From Hydrogenophaga taeniospiralis (GTDB taxonomy: Bacteria > Pseudomonadota > Gammaproteobacteria > Burkholderiales > Burkholderiaceae_C), in assembly GCF_020510445.1 (NCBI RefSeq), contig NZ_JAHBAG010000001.1:2890501-2954500 (forward strand): a stretch of DNA of 64,000 bases, read 5' to 3'. Both the position numbers and the translations under genes were made by a program. Each line of letters begins with the position of its first letter. Positions within the stretch are counted from its first letter, which is position 1. Under the pieces are notes generated by a model. The model saw nothing but the letters and a program-made list of their open reading frames with translations, had not been told where the DNA came from and searched no databases. This document shows positions 1 through 10,261 of the stretch, piece by piece.

Positions 1-864
1 ACCGCCGAAGCCACCAAGCTCGGCGCCAAGCTGCTGTCGGCCGCGGGCAAGACCGACGGTGACAACGCCGGCCAGGTGACCGCGATGGAGAACATGATCG
101 CCGCCGGCGCCAAGACCATCCTGATCACCCCCAGCGACGCCAAGGCCATCATCCCCGCCATCAAGAAGGCGCAGGCCCAGGGCGTGATGGTGATCGCGCT
201 GGACAGCCCGACCGACCCGGCCACCGCCGTGGACGCGCTGTTCGCCACCGACAACTACAAGGCCGGCGTGCTGATCGGTCAGTACGCCAAGGCGGCCATG
301 GGCGGCAAGAAGGCCGTCATCGCCACGCTCGACCTGTTCCCCGGCCACCCGGTGGGCGCCCAGCGCCACAACGGCTTCCTCAAGGGCTTTGGCCTGACCG
401 CCCCCGACGCCAAGAGCAACAACCTCGGTGGCGCCGCCGCCGGCGTGGCCTGCATGGCCGACAGCTTCGGTGACGCGGCCAAGGGCCAGACCGGCATGGA
501 AAACTGCCTGCAGAAGAACCCCGGCATCAACCTGGTCTACACCATCAACGAACCCGCCGCCGCCGGTGCCTACAAGGCGCTCAAGGCCGCTGGCAAGGAA
601 AAAGACGTGGTCATCGTCTCGGTGGACGGCGGCTGCGCGGGTGTGAAGGACGTGGGCGCGGGCGTGATCGCCGCGACCAGCCAGCAGTACCCGCTGAAGA
701 TGGCCGCCATGGGCGTGGCCGCGGGTGTGGAATACGCCAAGTCCGGCAAGAAGGTCAGCGGCTACACCGACACCGGCGTGACCCTGATCGCGGGCAAGGC
801 CGTGGCTGGCGTGGACAGCAAGGATGTCAAGACGGGTATGGACCTGTGCTGGGGTAATAAATAA
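1..864 (+). CDS. Sugar ABC transporter periplasmic binding protein, 5' end missing
   Basis: The reading frame is open from the first base, so the signal peptide and the first part of the protein lie outside the window; 287 codons are visible. The fold is a periplasmic binding protein of the ribose/fructose class (Peripla_BP_4): it would capture a monosaccharide in the periplasm and deliver it to the permease encoded next. Typical family features are the segment ALDSPTDPATAVDALFATDN and the later TINEPAAAGAYKALKAAG. Gene order binding protein, permease, single-domain ATPase resembles the fructose FrcBCA system, but the sugar cannot be fixed from sequence alone. The gene is separated from the permease by 258 bp that contain a dispersed repeat, so a processed or attenuated operon transcript is likely. 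Confidence 0.9.
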   Translation, partial: TAEATKLGAKLLSAAGKTDGDNAGQVTAMENMIAAGAKTILITPSDAKAIIPAIKKAQAQGVMVIALDSPTDPATAVDALFATDNYKAGVLIGQYAKAAMGGKKAVIATLDLFPGHPVGAQRHNGFLKGFGLTAPDAKSNNLGGAAAGVACMADSFGDAAKGQTGMENCLQKNPGINLVYTINEPAAAGAYKALKAAGKEKDVVIVSVDGGCAGVKDVGAGVIAATSQQYPLKMAAMGVAAGVEYAKSGKKVSGYTDTGVTLIAGKAVAGVDSKDVKTGMDLCWGNK

Positions 865-866
865 GG

Positions 867-966
867 GTCTCCCCCCTGCGCCGCTTTGCGGCTTCCCCCC
901 TCCCTGGCGCCTTCGGCTTGGAGGGGGGACGGCACCTTGGGCCGGCGGAGCCGGACCCTTGGTGCC
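867..966. repeat. Dispersed palindromic repeat, copy A
   Basis: GC-rich block of nested hairpins (GCCGCTTTGCGGC, and GGCCGGCGGAGCCGG) in the gap between binding-protein and permease genes. It shares its layout with copies at 4687, 7851, 10182, 17369, 18726, 25638, 34611, 38516 and 38634. It may stabilise the upstream mRNA end or reduce read-through. The rest of the gap (967-1122) shows no gene. Confidence 0.75.
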
Positions 967-1122
967 CTTGGGTGAGGGGGCGCCTCGCTTCGCTTGGCGC
1001 TACGTGCCTTCGCTGTTCCTTTGACTGAGAGCCCGCGTCAGACGGGCACTCCGTGAGCACCGCCCTGGCCTGAACGGGGTGTTGCTGCAACCACATTTCT
1101 TCTGATCGGACGGGCCACCGCC

Positions 1123-2082
1123 ATGAATTCCCTCAAAGCCAAACTTCCGCCCATGGGCACGCTCGGGCCTTTCATTGCCCTGGTGGTCGCCTGCGGGTTC
1201 TTCGCGACCCAGAGCGACCGTTTCCTGTCGCTGCAGAACTTCTCGCTGATCCTGCAGCAGGTCATGGTGGTGGGCACCATCGCCATCGGCCAGACCCTCA
1301 TCATCCTGACCGCCGGCATCGACCTCTCGTGCGGCATGATCATGGCGCTGGGCAGCATCGTCATGACCAAGATGGGCGCCGACTTCGGCCTCTCCGCCCC
1401 GGTCGCGATCACGCTGGGCATTGGCGCCACGGCGCTGTTCGGCGTGGTCAATGGCCTGCTGGTCACCAAGGCCAAGCTGCCACCCTTCATCGTCACGCTG
1501 GGCACGCTGAACATCGCGTTCGCCATCACCCAGCTGTACTCCGGTTCGCAGACCGTCACCGAAGTGTCCGAAGGCATGACCTGGCTGGGCAACTCGTTCC
1601 GCATCGGCGAGACCAACATCCTCTACGGCGTGGTGCTGATGCTCGCGCTGTACCTGCTGACCTGGCTGTTCCTGCGCGAAACCGCGCCGGGCCGCCACAT
1701 CTACGCCGTGGGCAACAGCCCCGAGGCCACGCGCCTCACCGGTATCTCGACCGACAAGGTGCTGCTGGGTGTGTACGTGCTGGCCGGCGTGTTCTACGGC
1801 ATCGCCTCGCTGCTCTCCGTGGCGCGCATCGGCGCCGGTGATCCGAACGCCGGGCAGACCGAAAACCTCGACGCCATCACCGCCGTGGTGCTGGGCGGCA
1901 CCAGCCTGTTCGGCGGCCGCGGCATCGTCCTCGGCACCCTGGTGGGCGCGCTGATCGTGGGCGTGTTCCGCAACGGCCTCACGCTCATGGGTGTGTCCTC
2001 GGTCTACCAGATCCTGGTCACCGGCGTGCTGGTGATTCTGGCGGTGCTCACCGATCAAATGTCCCGCAAAGGAGCCCGTTGA
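1123..2082 (+). CDS. Sugar ABC transporter permease (RbsC/FrcC type)
   Basis: A 319-residue inner-membrane permease of the BPD_transp_2 class that forms the sugar channel with the ATPase encoded next. About eight to ten hydrophobic segments are visible, and the family signature ILTAGIDLSCG lies near residue 62. The conserved loop GGTSLFGGRG near residue 263 is the part of RbsC-like permeases that contacts the ATPase. The start ATG follows a 258-bp gap after the binding-protein gene and the ribosome binding site is weak. The stop codon overlaps the next ATG by one base (TGATG), which indicates translational coupling. It is surely a CUT2-type sugar permease; fructose or ribose as substrate is only inferred. 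Confidence 0.93.
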   Translation: MNSLKAKLPPMGTLGPFIALVVACGFFATQSDRFLSLQNFSLILQQVMVVGTIAIGQTLIILTAGIDLSCGMIMALGSIVMTKMGADFGLSAPVAITLGIGATALFGVVNGLLVTKAKLPPFIVTLGTLNIAFAITQLYSGSQTVTEVSEGMTWLGNSFRIGETNILYGVVLMLALYLLTWLFLRETAPGRHIYAVGNSPEATRLTGISTDKVLLGVYVLAGVFYGIASLLSVARIGAGDPNAGQTENLDAITAVVLGGTSLFGGRGIVLGTLVGALIVGVFRNGLTLMGVSSVYQILVTGVLVILAVLTDQMSRKGAR

Positions 2083-2888
2083 TGTCTACCTCTCCCAATG
2101 CTCAAAGCCCGCTCGTGATCCAGGCCAAGGGTCTGGTCAAGCGCTACGGCCAGGTCACCGCGCTCGACGGTGCCGACTTCGAACTGCGCGCCGGGGAGAT
2201 ACTGGCCGTGATCGGCGACAACGGCGCCGGCAAGTCTTCGCTGATCAAGTGCCTGGCCGGCGCCACCATCCCGGACGAAGGCGAGATCTACCTCGACGGT
2301 GCCCGCGCCCACTTCAAGAGCCCGATCGACGCGCGCCGCGCCGGCATCGAAACGGTGTACCAGGACCTCGCCGTGGCCCCGGCGATGACGATCGCCGAGA
2401 ACCTGTTCCTCGGCCGCGAAATCCGCCGCCCCGGCTTCCTCGGCAGCGTGCTGCAGATGATCGACAAGAAGCGGATGCTGGAAGAAAGCATCGCGCGCAT
2501 GAACGACCTGAAGGTCGGCATCCGCTCCATGACGCAGGCGGTGGAAACGCTCTCGGGCGGCCAGCGCCAGTGCGTGGCCGTGGCGCGCGCCGCGGCCTTC
2601 GCGCAGCACGTGGTCATCATGGACGAACCCACCGCCGCGTTGGGCGTGAAGGAGGGCAACATGGTGCTCGAACTGATCCGCCGCGTGCGCGACAAGGGCC
2701 TGCCGGTCATTCTGATCAGCCACAACATGCCGCACGTGTTCGAGATCGCCGACCGCATCCACATCGCCCGCCTGGGCAAACGCGCGGCGGTGGTCGACCC
2801 GAAACACATCAGCATGAGCGACACCGTGGCCGTGATGACGGGCGCCAAGTCGGTCGACGATTTGCCTGCGCAAGCGTTGGCGCACTGA
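2082..2888 (+). CDS. Sugar ABC transporter ATP-binding protein (FrcA type)
   Basis: A 268-residue ATPase that powers the adjacent sugar importer on the cytoplasmic face. Walker A GDNGAGKSS is near residues 45-53, the signature LSGGQRQCVAVARA is in the middle, and Walker B VVIMDEPTAAL follows. It has a single ABC domain, about half the length of RbsA, as in FrcA of fructose importers. I chose ATG 2082 because an AAAGGAG ribosome binding site lies nine bases upstream and it overlaps the permease stop; a TTG three bases earlier would also be in frame. The gene ends nine bases before the next start. Confidence 0.93.
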   Translation: MSTSPNAQSPLVIQAKGLVKRYGQVTALDGADFELRAGEILAVIGDNGAGKSSLIKCLAGATIPDEGEIYLDGARAHFKSPIDARRAGIETVYQDLAVAPAMTIAENLFLGREIRRPGFLGSVLQMIDKKRMLEESIARMNDLKVGIRSMTQAVETLSGGQRQCVAVARAAAFAQHVVIMDEPTAALGVKEGNMVLELIRRVRDKGLPVILISHNMPHVFEIADRIHIARLGKRAAVVDPKHISMSDTVAVMTGAKSVDDLPAQALAH

Positions 2889-2897
2889 AAGACCAAA

Positions 2898-3350
2898 ATG
2901 CTCAAAGGCATTGATCCTCTGCTCAGCCCGGACCTGCTCAAGCTGCTGGCCGAGATGGGCCACGACGACGCGGTGGTGCTGGCCGACGCCAACTTCACCG
3001 CCATGAGCCTGGGTGCGGGCAAGCCGGTGCTGCGCCTGCCGGGCATCGGCATGGTGCGCACGGTGCAGGCGGTGGCCAGCGTGCTGCCGCTGGCGCAGGA
3101 CGTGCCGCACCCGGTGGCCTACATGCAGGTCGGCGGGACCGAGCCCGGTTACCGCTCGGCCTTGCAGCGCGAGACGTTGGCGGTGTTGGCCGCCGAAGGC
3201 CTGCGGGACGATCAGGCCGAGGCGGTGGAGCGTTACGCGTTTTACGAGCGCGTGAAAAAGGCCTATGCCATCGTCGTCACCGGTGAGCTGGAGCCCTGGG
3301 GCAATTTCATCCTGCGCAAGGGCGTTCTCGGCAACAGCCTGCGGGTGTAG
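2898..3350 (+). CDS. RbsD/FucU family sugar mutarotase
   Basis: A 150-residue protein of the RbsD/FucU family. These decameric cytosolic enzymes interconvert anomeric or ring forms of a sugar (pyranose/furanose for ribose, alpha/beta for fucose) so that it can be phosphorylated. The N-terminal pattern with His22 of MGHDDAVVLADANF, and the C-terminal segment FYERVKKAYAIVVTGE, are typical of the family. It sits between the transporter genes and the regulator, so it probably prepares the imported sugar for catabolism. FucU and RbsD cannot be separated confidently here. No sugar kinase is visible in the window. Confidence 0.88.
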   Translation: MLKGIDPLLSPDLLKLLAEMGHDDAVVLADANFTAMSLGAGKPVLRLPGIGMVRTVQAVASVLPLAQDVPHPVAYMQVGGTEPGYRSALQRETLAVLAAEGLRDDQAEAVERYAFYERVKKAYAIVVTGELEPWGNFILRKGVLGNSLRV

Positions 3351-3352
3351 GC

Positions 3353-4636
3353 ATGTCAAACTCGGCGGCTGTGACCGATCAAAACCCGACCGAATCCGCC
3401 GACGGGCCTGCCGCCGAACCCAGCCCGGAACCCGCCGACAACCCCCGGCTGCGCCCGCGTGGCTCCAACCAGGTGGGCATGCGCCAGTTCAACGACCGCG
3501 TGGTGCTGCAGGCCCTGCGCGTGCACGGCAGTTGCCCCAAGGCCGAGCTGGCGCGGCTCACCGGCCTCACGGCCCAGACCATCGGCCTGATCACCGCCCG
3601 GCTCGACGAGGACCAGTTGCTCACCCGCGAAGCGCCGGTGCGCGGGCGCGTGGGCCAGCCCTCGGTGCCGATCGGCCTGAACCCCGACGGCGCTTTTGCC
3701 GTGGGCATCAAGATCGGGCGGCGCAGCGCCGACTGGCTGCTGGTCGACTTCACCGGCCATGTGCGCGAGCGCCTGGTGCTGGACTACCCCTTTCCCGACA
3801 GCGAAACCCTGCTGCCCGCCATCGGCGAAAACCTGAACCGCCTGCTCGACGGGCTGGGCGCGCTGCGCAGCCGCGTGGTGGGCGTGGGCGTGGCCGCGCC
3901 GTTCCAGCTCGGCGGCTGGCACCGCATGCTGGGCCTGACCGAAGCGCAGTCGCAGGCCTGGAACCAGATCGACCTGGCCGCCGAGGTGCAGCGCCTCACC
4001 GAGTTGCCGGTGAGCTACGCCAAAGACACCGCCGCCGCCTGCGTGGCCGAGCTGCTGCAGGGGCGCGGGCGCGACCTGCACAGCTACCTTTACCTGTTCA
4101 TGGACACCTTCGTGGGCGGCGGGTTGGTGATCAACTCGCACCTGCACCGCGGCACCCACGGCAACGCCGCCGCGGTGGCTTCCCTGCCGTTGCAGGTGGC
4201 GACGCCCCACATGAAGGAACTGCCCGCGCAACTGATCAGCCAGGCTTCACTGTGGGACCTGGAGCAGCGCTTTCGCGAACACGCGCTCGACCCCATGGCC
4301 GCCTACGACGCGCGCGCCATGCAGGCGCCCTGGCTGCCCTACACCCGCGAGTGGATCGCCCGCGCCGCGCTCGCGCTGGCGCACTGCATCGTGTCGGGCA
4401 CCGCCTTTCTGGACCTGGACGCGGTGGTGATGGACGGCTCCACCGCCGCACCGTTGCTGCAAGGCCTGCTGCAGCAGACCACCGAGGCGCTCAAGGCCTA
4501 CAACTGGGAAGGTCTGCAGCAGATGCCGCGGCTGGAACTGGGCAGCATCGGCTCGGACGCGCGCGCGCTCGGCGGTGCGCTGCTGCCGCTGCACGCCTGC
4601 TTCGCGCCAGACCGGGACGTGTTCCTGAAGGTCTGA
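3353..4636 (+). CDS. ROK family transcriptional regulator
   Basis: A 427-residue protein with an N-terminal winged helix-turn-helix (about residues 50-95; AELARLTGLTAQTIGLITARL) fused to a ROK domain. ROK regulators of the XylR/NagC/Mlc kind usually repress sugar-uptake genes and are released by sugar or sugar phosphate. The usual ROK zinc motif (CxCGxxGC) is not present after GTHG, and no clear catalytic phosphate-binding motif is seen, which fits a regulator without kinase activity. It starts two bases after the mutarotase stop, so it is the last gene of the sugar operon and probably controls it. The first 45 residues are rich in Pro and Glu and look disordered. Confidence 0.9.
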   Translation: MSNSAAVTDQNPTESADGPAAEPSPEPADNPRLRPRGSNQVGMRQFNDRVVLQALRVHGSCPKAELARLTGLTAQTIGLITARLDEDQLLTREAPVRGRVGQPSVPIGLNPDGAFAVGIKIGRRSADWLLVDFTGHVRERLVLDYPFPDSETLLPAIGENLNRLLDGLGALRSRVVGVGVAAPFQLGGWHRMLGLTEAQSQAWNQIDLAAEVQRLTELPVSYAKDTAAACVAELLQGRGRDLHSYLYLFMDTFVGGGLVINSHLHRGTHGNAAAVASLPLQVATPHMKELPAQLISQASLWDLEQRFREHALDPMAAYDARAMQAPWLPYTREWIARAALALAHCIVSGTAFLDLDAVVMDGSTAAPLLQGLLQQTTEALKAYNWEGLQQMPRLELGSIGSDARALGGALLPLHACFAPDRDVFLKV

Positions 4637-4686
4637 CGGCCGCCGACCCCTTGAGCCTTTCCGGAGTGAGGCGACTCCCTCCAGAG

Positions 4687-4760
4687 ATACCGTGGAACCG
4701 GCTTTGCCGGGCCACTGGTATCGCCCCCTTGAGGGGGTAGCGCGAAGCGCTGCGGGGGTG
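4687..4760. repeat. Dispersed palindromic repeat, copy B, between convergent genes
   Basis: Two hairpins can be drawn: GTGG..CCGGCTTTGCCGG..CCAC and CCCCCTTGAGGGGG, followed by GCGAAGCGC. It fills most of the gap between the ROK gene and the convergent alpha-glucosidase gene, where it could act as a bidirectional transcription end. It is near-identical in core to copies D, E and J. Confidence 0.8.
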
Positions 4761-4767
4761 TTTTCAT

Positions 4768-6411
4768 TCAGCTCTCCAGGAACAGCCCGCCCCAGGGTTC
4801 GCACACCAGGGTATCGCCGTCGATGCGAGCGCCACCCAGACCGCTGCCTTCGAGCACACGGGCGTTCGACCAGTCCGCGGGCAGCGCGAGCGAGGCCGGT
4901 GCGTCGCTGAAGTTGAAGGCGCAGAGCACGCGCTGCGAGGCTGTGGCGCGCACAAAGGCCAAGACCTGTTCGCCCGCGGGCAGCAGGTCCATCTCGCCCT
5001 GCCACAGTGCCGGCTGATCGCGGCGCCAATGGAGCAGCTGTGTGAAATAGCCCAGCAGCGAACCGGGTTCGCCCCGCTGGCGGTCCACCGCGAAGGGCCG
5101 GTGCTCCGGCGGCACCGGCAGCCAGCAGCGTTCACTTTCGGAGAAGCCGGCGTGGGGCGCCTCGGCGGCCCAGGGCATGGGAGTTCTGCAGCCGTCACGG
5201 CCCTTGAGCTCGGGCCACATGGTGATGCCGTAGGGGTCCTGCAGATCTTCAAAAGCGACACTGGCTTCGGGCAGGCCCAGCTCTTCGCCCTGGTACAGGC
5301 AGACCGTGCCGCGCAGGCTCAGCTGGAAGGCCGCGGCCAGGCGCAGCAGGCGCGGGTCGGGGTGCTCGCCGCCCCAGCGCGTGCTCACCCGCGCCACGTC
5401 GTGGTTGGACAGCGCCCAGCAGGGCCAGCCGTCGCCCGCCACGCGCTGGAACTGGTCGATCACGTCGTGCAGGAAGGGGGCGCTGTGCGAGGCACCGAGC
5501 AGGGTGAAGCAGTAGGCCATGTGCAGCTTGTCGCTGCCGCCGGTGTAGTCGGCCACCATGGTCAGCCCGGCCTCGTCGCCGATCTCGCCGACCATGGTGG
5601 TGTCGTCGTACTGATCGACCAGGGTGCGCAGGCGGCGCAGGAAACCGAGCGCTTCGGGCTGGCTCTTGTCGTACCGGTGGTGCTGCCACGAGTAGGGGTT
5701 GGACGACGGGGCCGAGGGGTCTTCCACCAGCGGCACGCCGCGCCCCGGGTTGTCGCGCAGGGCCGCGTCGTGGAAGCAGAAGTTGATGGCGTCGAGGCGG
5801 TAGCCGTCCACGCCGAGCTCCAACCAGAACTTCACCGTGGCGAGCAGCGCGTCCTGCACCTCGGGGTTGTGGAAGTTCAGATCGGGCTGGCTGGTGAGGA
5901 AGTTGTGCAGGTAGTACTGGCGCCGGCGCGTGTCCCACTGCCAGGCGCTGCCGCCGAAGATGGAGAGCCAGTTGTTGGGCGGCGTGCCGTCGTGGCGCGC
6001 ATCGGCCCAGACGAACCAGTCGGCCTTGGGGTTGTTGCGGCTGGATCGGCTCTCGACGAACCAGGGGTGCTGGTCGGAGCAGTGCGAGAGCACCTGGTCG
6101 ATCATGACCTTGAGGCCCAGCGCGTGGGCGCGGGCCAGCAGGGCCTTGAAGTCGCCCAGGGTGCCGAACATCGGGTCCACGTCGCAGTAATCGCTGACGT
6201 CGTAGCCGAAGTCCTTCATGGGGCTCTTGAAGAAGGGCGAGAGCCAGACCGCGTCGGCGCCGAGCGCGGCGATGTGGTCCAGGCGCTGGGTGATGCCGGC
6301 CAGGTCACCGATGCCGTCGCCGTTGCTGTCCTGGAAGCTGCGCGGGTAGATCTGGTAGATCACGCCGCCGCGCCACCAGGGGTTGTTTCGGGAAAGGTTC
6401 TGAGGGTTCAT
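4768..6411 (-). CDS. aglA: GH13 alpha-glucosidase (AglA/oligo-1,6-glucosidase type)
   Basis: A 547-residue glycoside hydrolase of family 13 that would cleave terminal alpha-glucosidic bonds of imported disaccharides in the cytoplasm; no signal peptide is present. The (beta/alpha)8 motifs are intact: nucleophile Asp207 in GYRLDAINF, acid/base Glu276 in MVGEIGDEAG, and transition-state Asp338 in ALSNHDVARV. The N-terminal GVIYQIYPRSFQDSNGDGIG is typical of alpha-glucosidases and trehalose/isomaltose hydrolases. It is the last gene of the alpha-glucoside operon, 28 bp after the GH1 gene. Preference among maltose, sucrose, trehalose or isomaltulose cannot be read from the sequence. Confidence 0.94.
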   Translation of the reverse strand: MNPQNLSRNNPWWRGGVIYQIYPRSFQDSNGDGIGDLAGITQRLDHIAALGADAVWLSPFFKSPMKDFGYDVSDYCDVDPMFGTLGDFKALLARAHALGLKVMIDQVLSHCSDQHPWFVESRSSRNNPKADWFVWADARHDGTPPNNWLSIFGGSAWQWDTRRRQYYLHNFLTSQPDLNFHNPEVQDALLATVKFWLELGVDGYRLDAINFCFHDAALRDNPGRGVPLVEDPSAPSSNPYSWQHHRYDKSQPEALGFLRRLRTLVDQYDDTTMVGEIGDEAGLTMVADYTGGSDKLHMAYCFTLLGASHSAPFLHDVIDQFQRVAGDGWPCWALSNHDVARVSTRWGGEHPDPRLLRLAAAFQLSLRGTVCLYQGEELGLPEASVAFEDLQDPYGITMWPELKGRDGCRTPMPWAAEAPHAGFSESERCWLPVPPEHRPFAVDRQRGEPGSLLGYFTQLLHWRRDQPALWQGEMDLLPAGEQVLAFVRATASQRVLCAFNFSDAPASLALPADWSNARVLEGSGLGGARIDGDTLVCEPWGGLFLES

Positions 6412-6439
6412 GGGTCGGATGAACGGGTTGTGAGGGGTT

Positions 6440-7919
<1,480 letters not shown>

Positions 7920-7943
7920 GCAATGCTCACGGCGCAGGGGGGG

Positions 7944-9119
7944 TCATTTCACCGATCCAGAGAGCAGCCCCCGCACGAAGAAGCGTTGCAGCGAGAAGAA
8001 CACCAGCACCGGCACGGCGATGGAGACGAAGGCGCTGGCGGTGAGGATCTCCCAGCTCTCGCCGCGCGAACCGAGCAGGTCGTTGAGCCGGATCGTCAGC
8101 ACCACCTGGTCGGGGGACTTGCCCAGGAACACGAGCGCGATCAGGAAGTCGTTCCAGACCCAGAGGAACTGGAAGATGGCAAAACTCGCCAGCGCGGGGA
8201 TGGACAGCGGCAGCACGATGCTGGTGAAGATCTGGAAATGCGTGGCGCCGTCCATGCGCGCGCTTTCGATGATGTCGCGCGGCAGCGAGGCGATGTAGTT
8301 GCGCAGCAGGTAGATGGCCAGGGGCAGGCCGAAGGCCGAGTGCGCCATCCAGATGCCCAGGTACGACTTGGACGGCATGCCCAGCGTTTCGCCGAGGTCG
8401 TTGTACAGCCGCAGCAGCGGGATGAGCGACATCTGCAGCGGCACGACCAGCAGGCCCACCACCACCACGAACAGCCAGCGCCGGCCGGGGAACTCCATCC
8501 AGCTGAAGGCGTAGGCGGCGAAGGCCGCGATCAGGATGGGGATGAAGGTCGCGGGAATGGTGACCTTGAAGGTGTTGAGGAAGGCATCGCCCACGCTTTC
8601 GGACGCCACCACCTTCTGGTAGTTGGTGGTCGTGAAGGAGGGCGGCTTTTCGGCCACGAAGAAGATGCGCACGCCGCGGTCGCTCTCGTAGGCCTGGTTC
8701 AGCACCAGCCGGTAGCTGCCGTCGGCGGCCACGCTGAGCGTGCCGTCGGGCCGGCCGTCTTCGTCGTCGAACACCTGGGCATCGGCCAGCTCGACCGTCT
8801 TGCCGACGCGGAACTCGCCCGGGTTGGACGACTTGAGCGAGAAGCGGCTGAGCTTGACCGACGCGCCTTCGGGGAACAGGCGCCCGGCGATGACGAAGTG
8901 GTCGCCCTCGGGCACCACGCTCTGGGCGCCGCCGGTGCGGCGCATGTCGGGCCGGGTCTGGGTGGACAGGGCGGTCCACCAGCCACTGCCCACGATCTGC
9001 TCGCGGTCGCGGAAGCTGGAGACCAGCAGACCGAAGGTCGGCAGCACCCAGGCCACCACGATCACCAGCAGCAGGGCATGGGCGGCCAGCGAGGCCAGGT
9101 TGATGCGGCGGGGTTTCAT
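7944..9119 (-). CDS. aglG: Alpha-glucoside ABC transporter permease AglG, with extended periplasmic loop
   Basis: A 391-residue MalG-type inner-membrane permease, about 100 residues longer than ordinary MalG. The extra length lies between the first membrane helix (residues about 12-32) and the second (about 185 onward). It forms a large soluble periplasmic loop containing segments such as [20 protein letters not shown]. AglG-type permeases are known to be longer in this region. The ATPase-contact loop is EAA-like ([19 protein letters not shown]). ATG 9119 overlaps the aglF stop as ATGA, so the longer upstream frame is not used. It pairs with AglF and AglK. Confidence 0.92.
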   Translation of the reverse strand: MKPRRINLASLAAHALLLVIVVAWVLPTFGLLVSSFRDREQIVGSGWWTALSTQTRPDMRRTGGAQSVVPEGDHFVIAGRLFPEGASVKLSRFSLKSSNPGEFRVGKTVELADAQVFDDEDGRPDGTLSVAADGSYRLVLNQAYESDRGVRIFFVAEKPPSFTTTNYQKVVASESVGDAFLNTFKVTIPATFIPILIAAFAAYAFSWMEFPGRRWLFVVVVGLLVVPLQMSLIPLLRLYNDLGETLGMPSKSYLGIWMAHSAFGLPLAIYLLRNYIASLPRDIIESARMDGATHFQIFTSIVLPLSIPALASFAIFQFLWVWNDFLIALVFLGKSPDQVVLTIRLNDLLGSRGESWEILTASAFVSIAVPVLVFFSLQRFFVRGLLSGSVK

Positions 9120-10120
9120 CGTTGGGCCTCCTCGGCGCGGAAGCGGCGGATGTTGAAGGCCATCACCGGGATCACGGCCAGCATGAGCACCATGGCCAGG
9201 GTGGAGCTGCGCCCGTAGTCGCCGCCGCCGCGGAACATCCAGTCGTACATCAGGTTGGCCAGCACGCTGGTGTCCCACTGGCCGCCGGTCATGGCCATGA
9301 CGATGTCGAACACCTTGAGCACGGTGATGGTGATGGTGGTCCAGACCACGAGGATGGTGGACATGACCTGCGGCACCATGATTTCAAAGAAGATCTGCAG
9401 CTCGCTGGCGCCGTCGATGCGGGCGGCTTCGAGGGTGTCGTTGGGCACGCCGCGCAGCGCGGCCGAGAGGATCACCATGGCGAAGCCGGTCTGGATCCAG
9501 ATCAGGATGGCCATGAGGAAGAAGTTGTTCCAGAACGGCAGCGTGACCCAGGCCTGGGGCTGGAACCCCATGCCGGTGACGATGGCGTTGAGCAGGCCGA
9601 TCTGTTCGGCGTCGGGCCCGCGGAAGTCGAACACGAATTTCCAGATCACGCTGGCGCCGACGAAACTGATCGCCATGGGCATGAACACCAGCGTCTTGGC
9701 CACATGGCCCCACCACACACGGTCGGCCAGCACGGCCACCACCAGGCCCAGCGCGGTGGACACCGCGGGCACCACCAGCAGCCACATGAAGTTGTTGCGG
9801 ATGGTGATGAGGAAGTTGTCGTCCTTGAACACCCACACGTAATTGGCCAGGCCCACGAAGGTCTGGCCCACGGTGTCGAAGAAGCTCAGGCGGAAAGTCT
9901 CGAACAGCGGATAGACCAGGTACACGCCCAGCAGCAGCAGGGCCGGCGCCAGGAACAGCCAGGGCTGCACGTTCGAGCGGATCGCCTCGCGCCGGTTGCG
10001 CGTGGCAAAGGGCAGGGCCACGATGCGGTCCAGCAGGAAGTTGCTGCCTGCGAAATACAGCAGACAGAAACCGACGCTGACCACCACGGCCAAGAATGTC
10101 TGGAAGATTGAATCAGTCAT
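9116..10120 (-). CDS. aglF: Alpha-glucoside ABC transporter permease AglF
   Basis: A 334-residue MalF-type permease and partner of AglG in the inner membrane. One N-terminal helix ([18 protein letters not shown]) is followed by a cytoplasmic linker and the six-helix binding-protein-dependent transport domain; the EAA loop is [22 protein letters not shown] 10120 (MTDSIF) was chosen over an in-frame TTG at 10144 because the shorter form begins just before the first helix; neither has a strong ribosome binding site. It overlaps aglG by four bases. Repeat copy D lies in the gap to aglE. Confidence 0.9.
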   Translation of the reverse strand: MTDSIFQTFLAVVVSVGFCLLYFAGSNFLLDRIVALPFATRNRREAIRSNVQPWLFLAPALLLLGVYLVYPLFETFRLSFFDTVGQTFVGLANYVWVFKDDNFLITIRNNFMWLLVVPAVSTALGLVVAVLADRVWWGHVAKTLVFMPMAISFVGASVIWKFVFDFRGPDAEQIGLLNAIVTGMGFQPQAWVTLPFWNNFFLMAILIWIQTGFAMVILSAALRGVPNDTLEAARIDGASELQIFFEIMVPQVMSTILVVWTTITITVLKVFDIVMAMTGGQWDTSVLANLMYDWMFRGGGDYGRSSTLAMVLMLAVIPVMAFNIRRFRAEEAQR

Positions 10121-10181
10121 GGTGGTCAACAGAACGGCAAACAAACAGACGGGGCGGCACGCGCGCCACTTCGCCTTCCAG

Positions 10182-10261
10182 GGCTCCCGTGGAACTGGCT
10201 TTGCCAGGCCACTGGGAGCGTCCCCCCTTCAGGGGGGAAGACGCGAAGCGGCGCAGGGGGG
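10182..10261. repeat. Dispersed palindromic repeat, copy D
   Basis: Core GTGGAACTGGCTTTGCCAGG plus CCCCCCTTCAGGGGGG and GACGCGAAGCGGCGC, ending one base before the aglE stop codon. Its position directly behind a binding-protein gene is where 3'-protecting hairpins are expected to raise binding-protein mRNA over permease mRNA. Confidence 0.8.
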
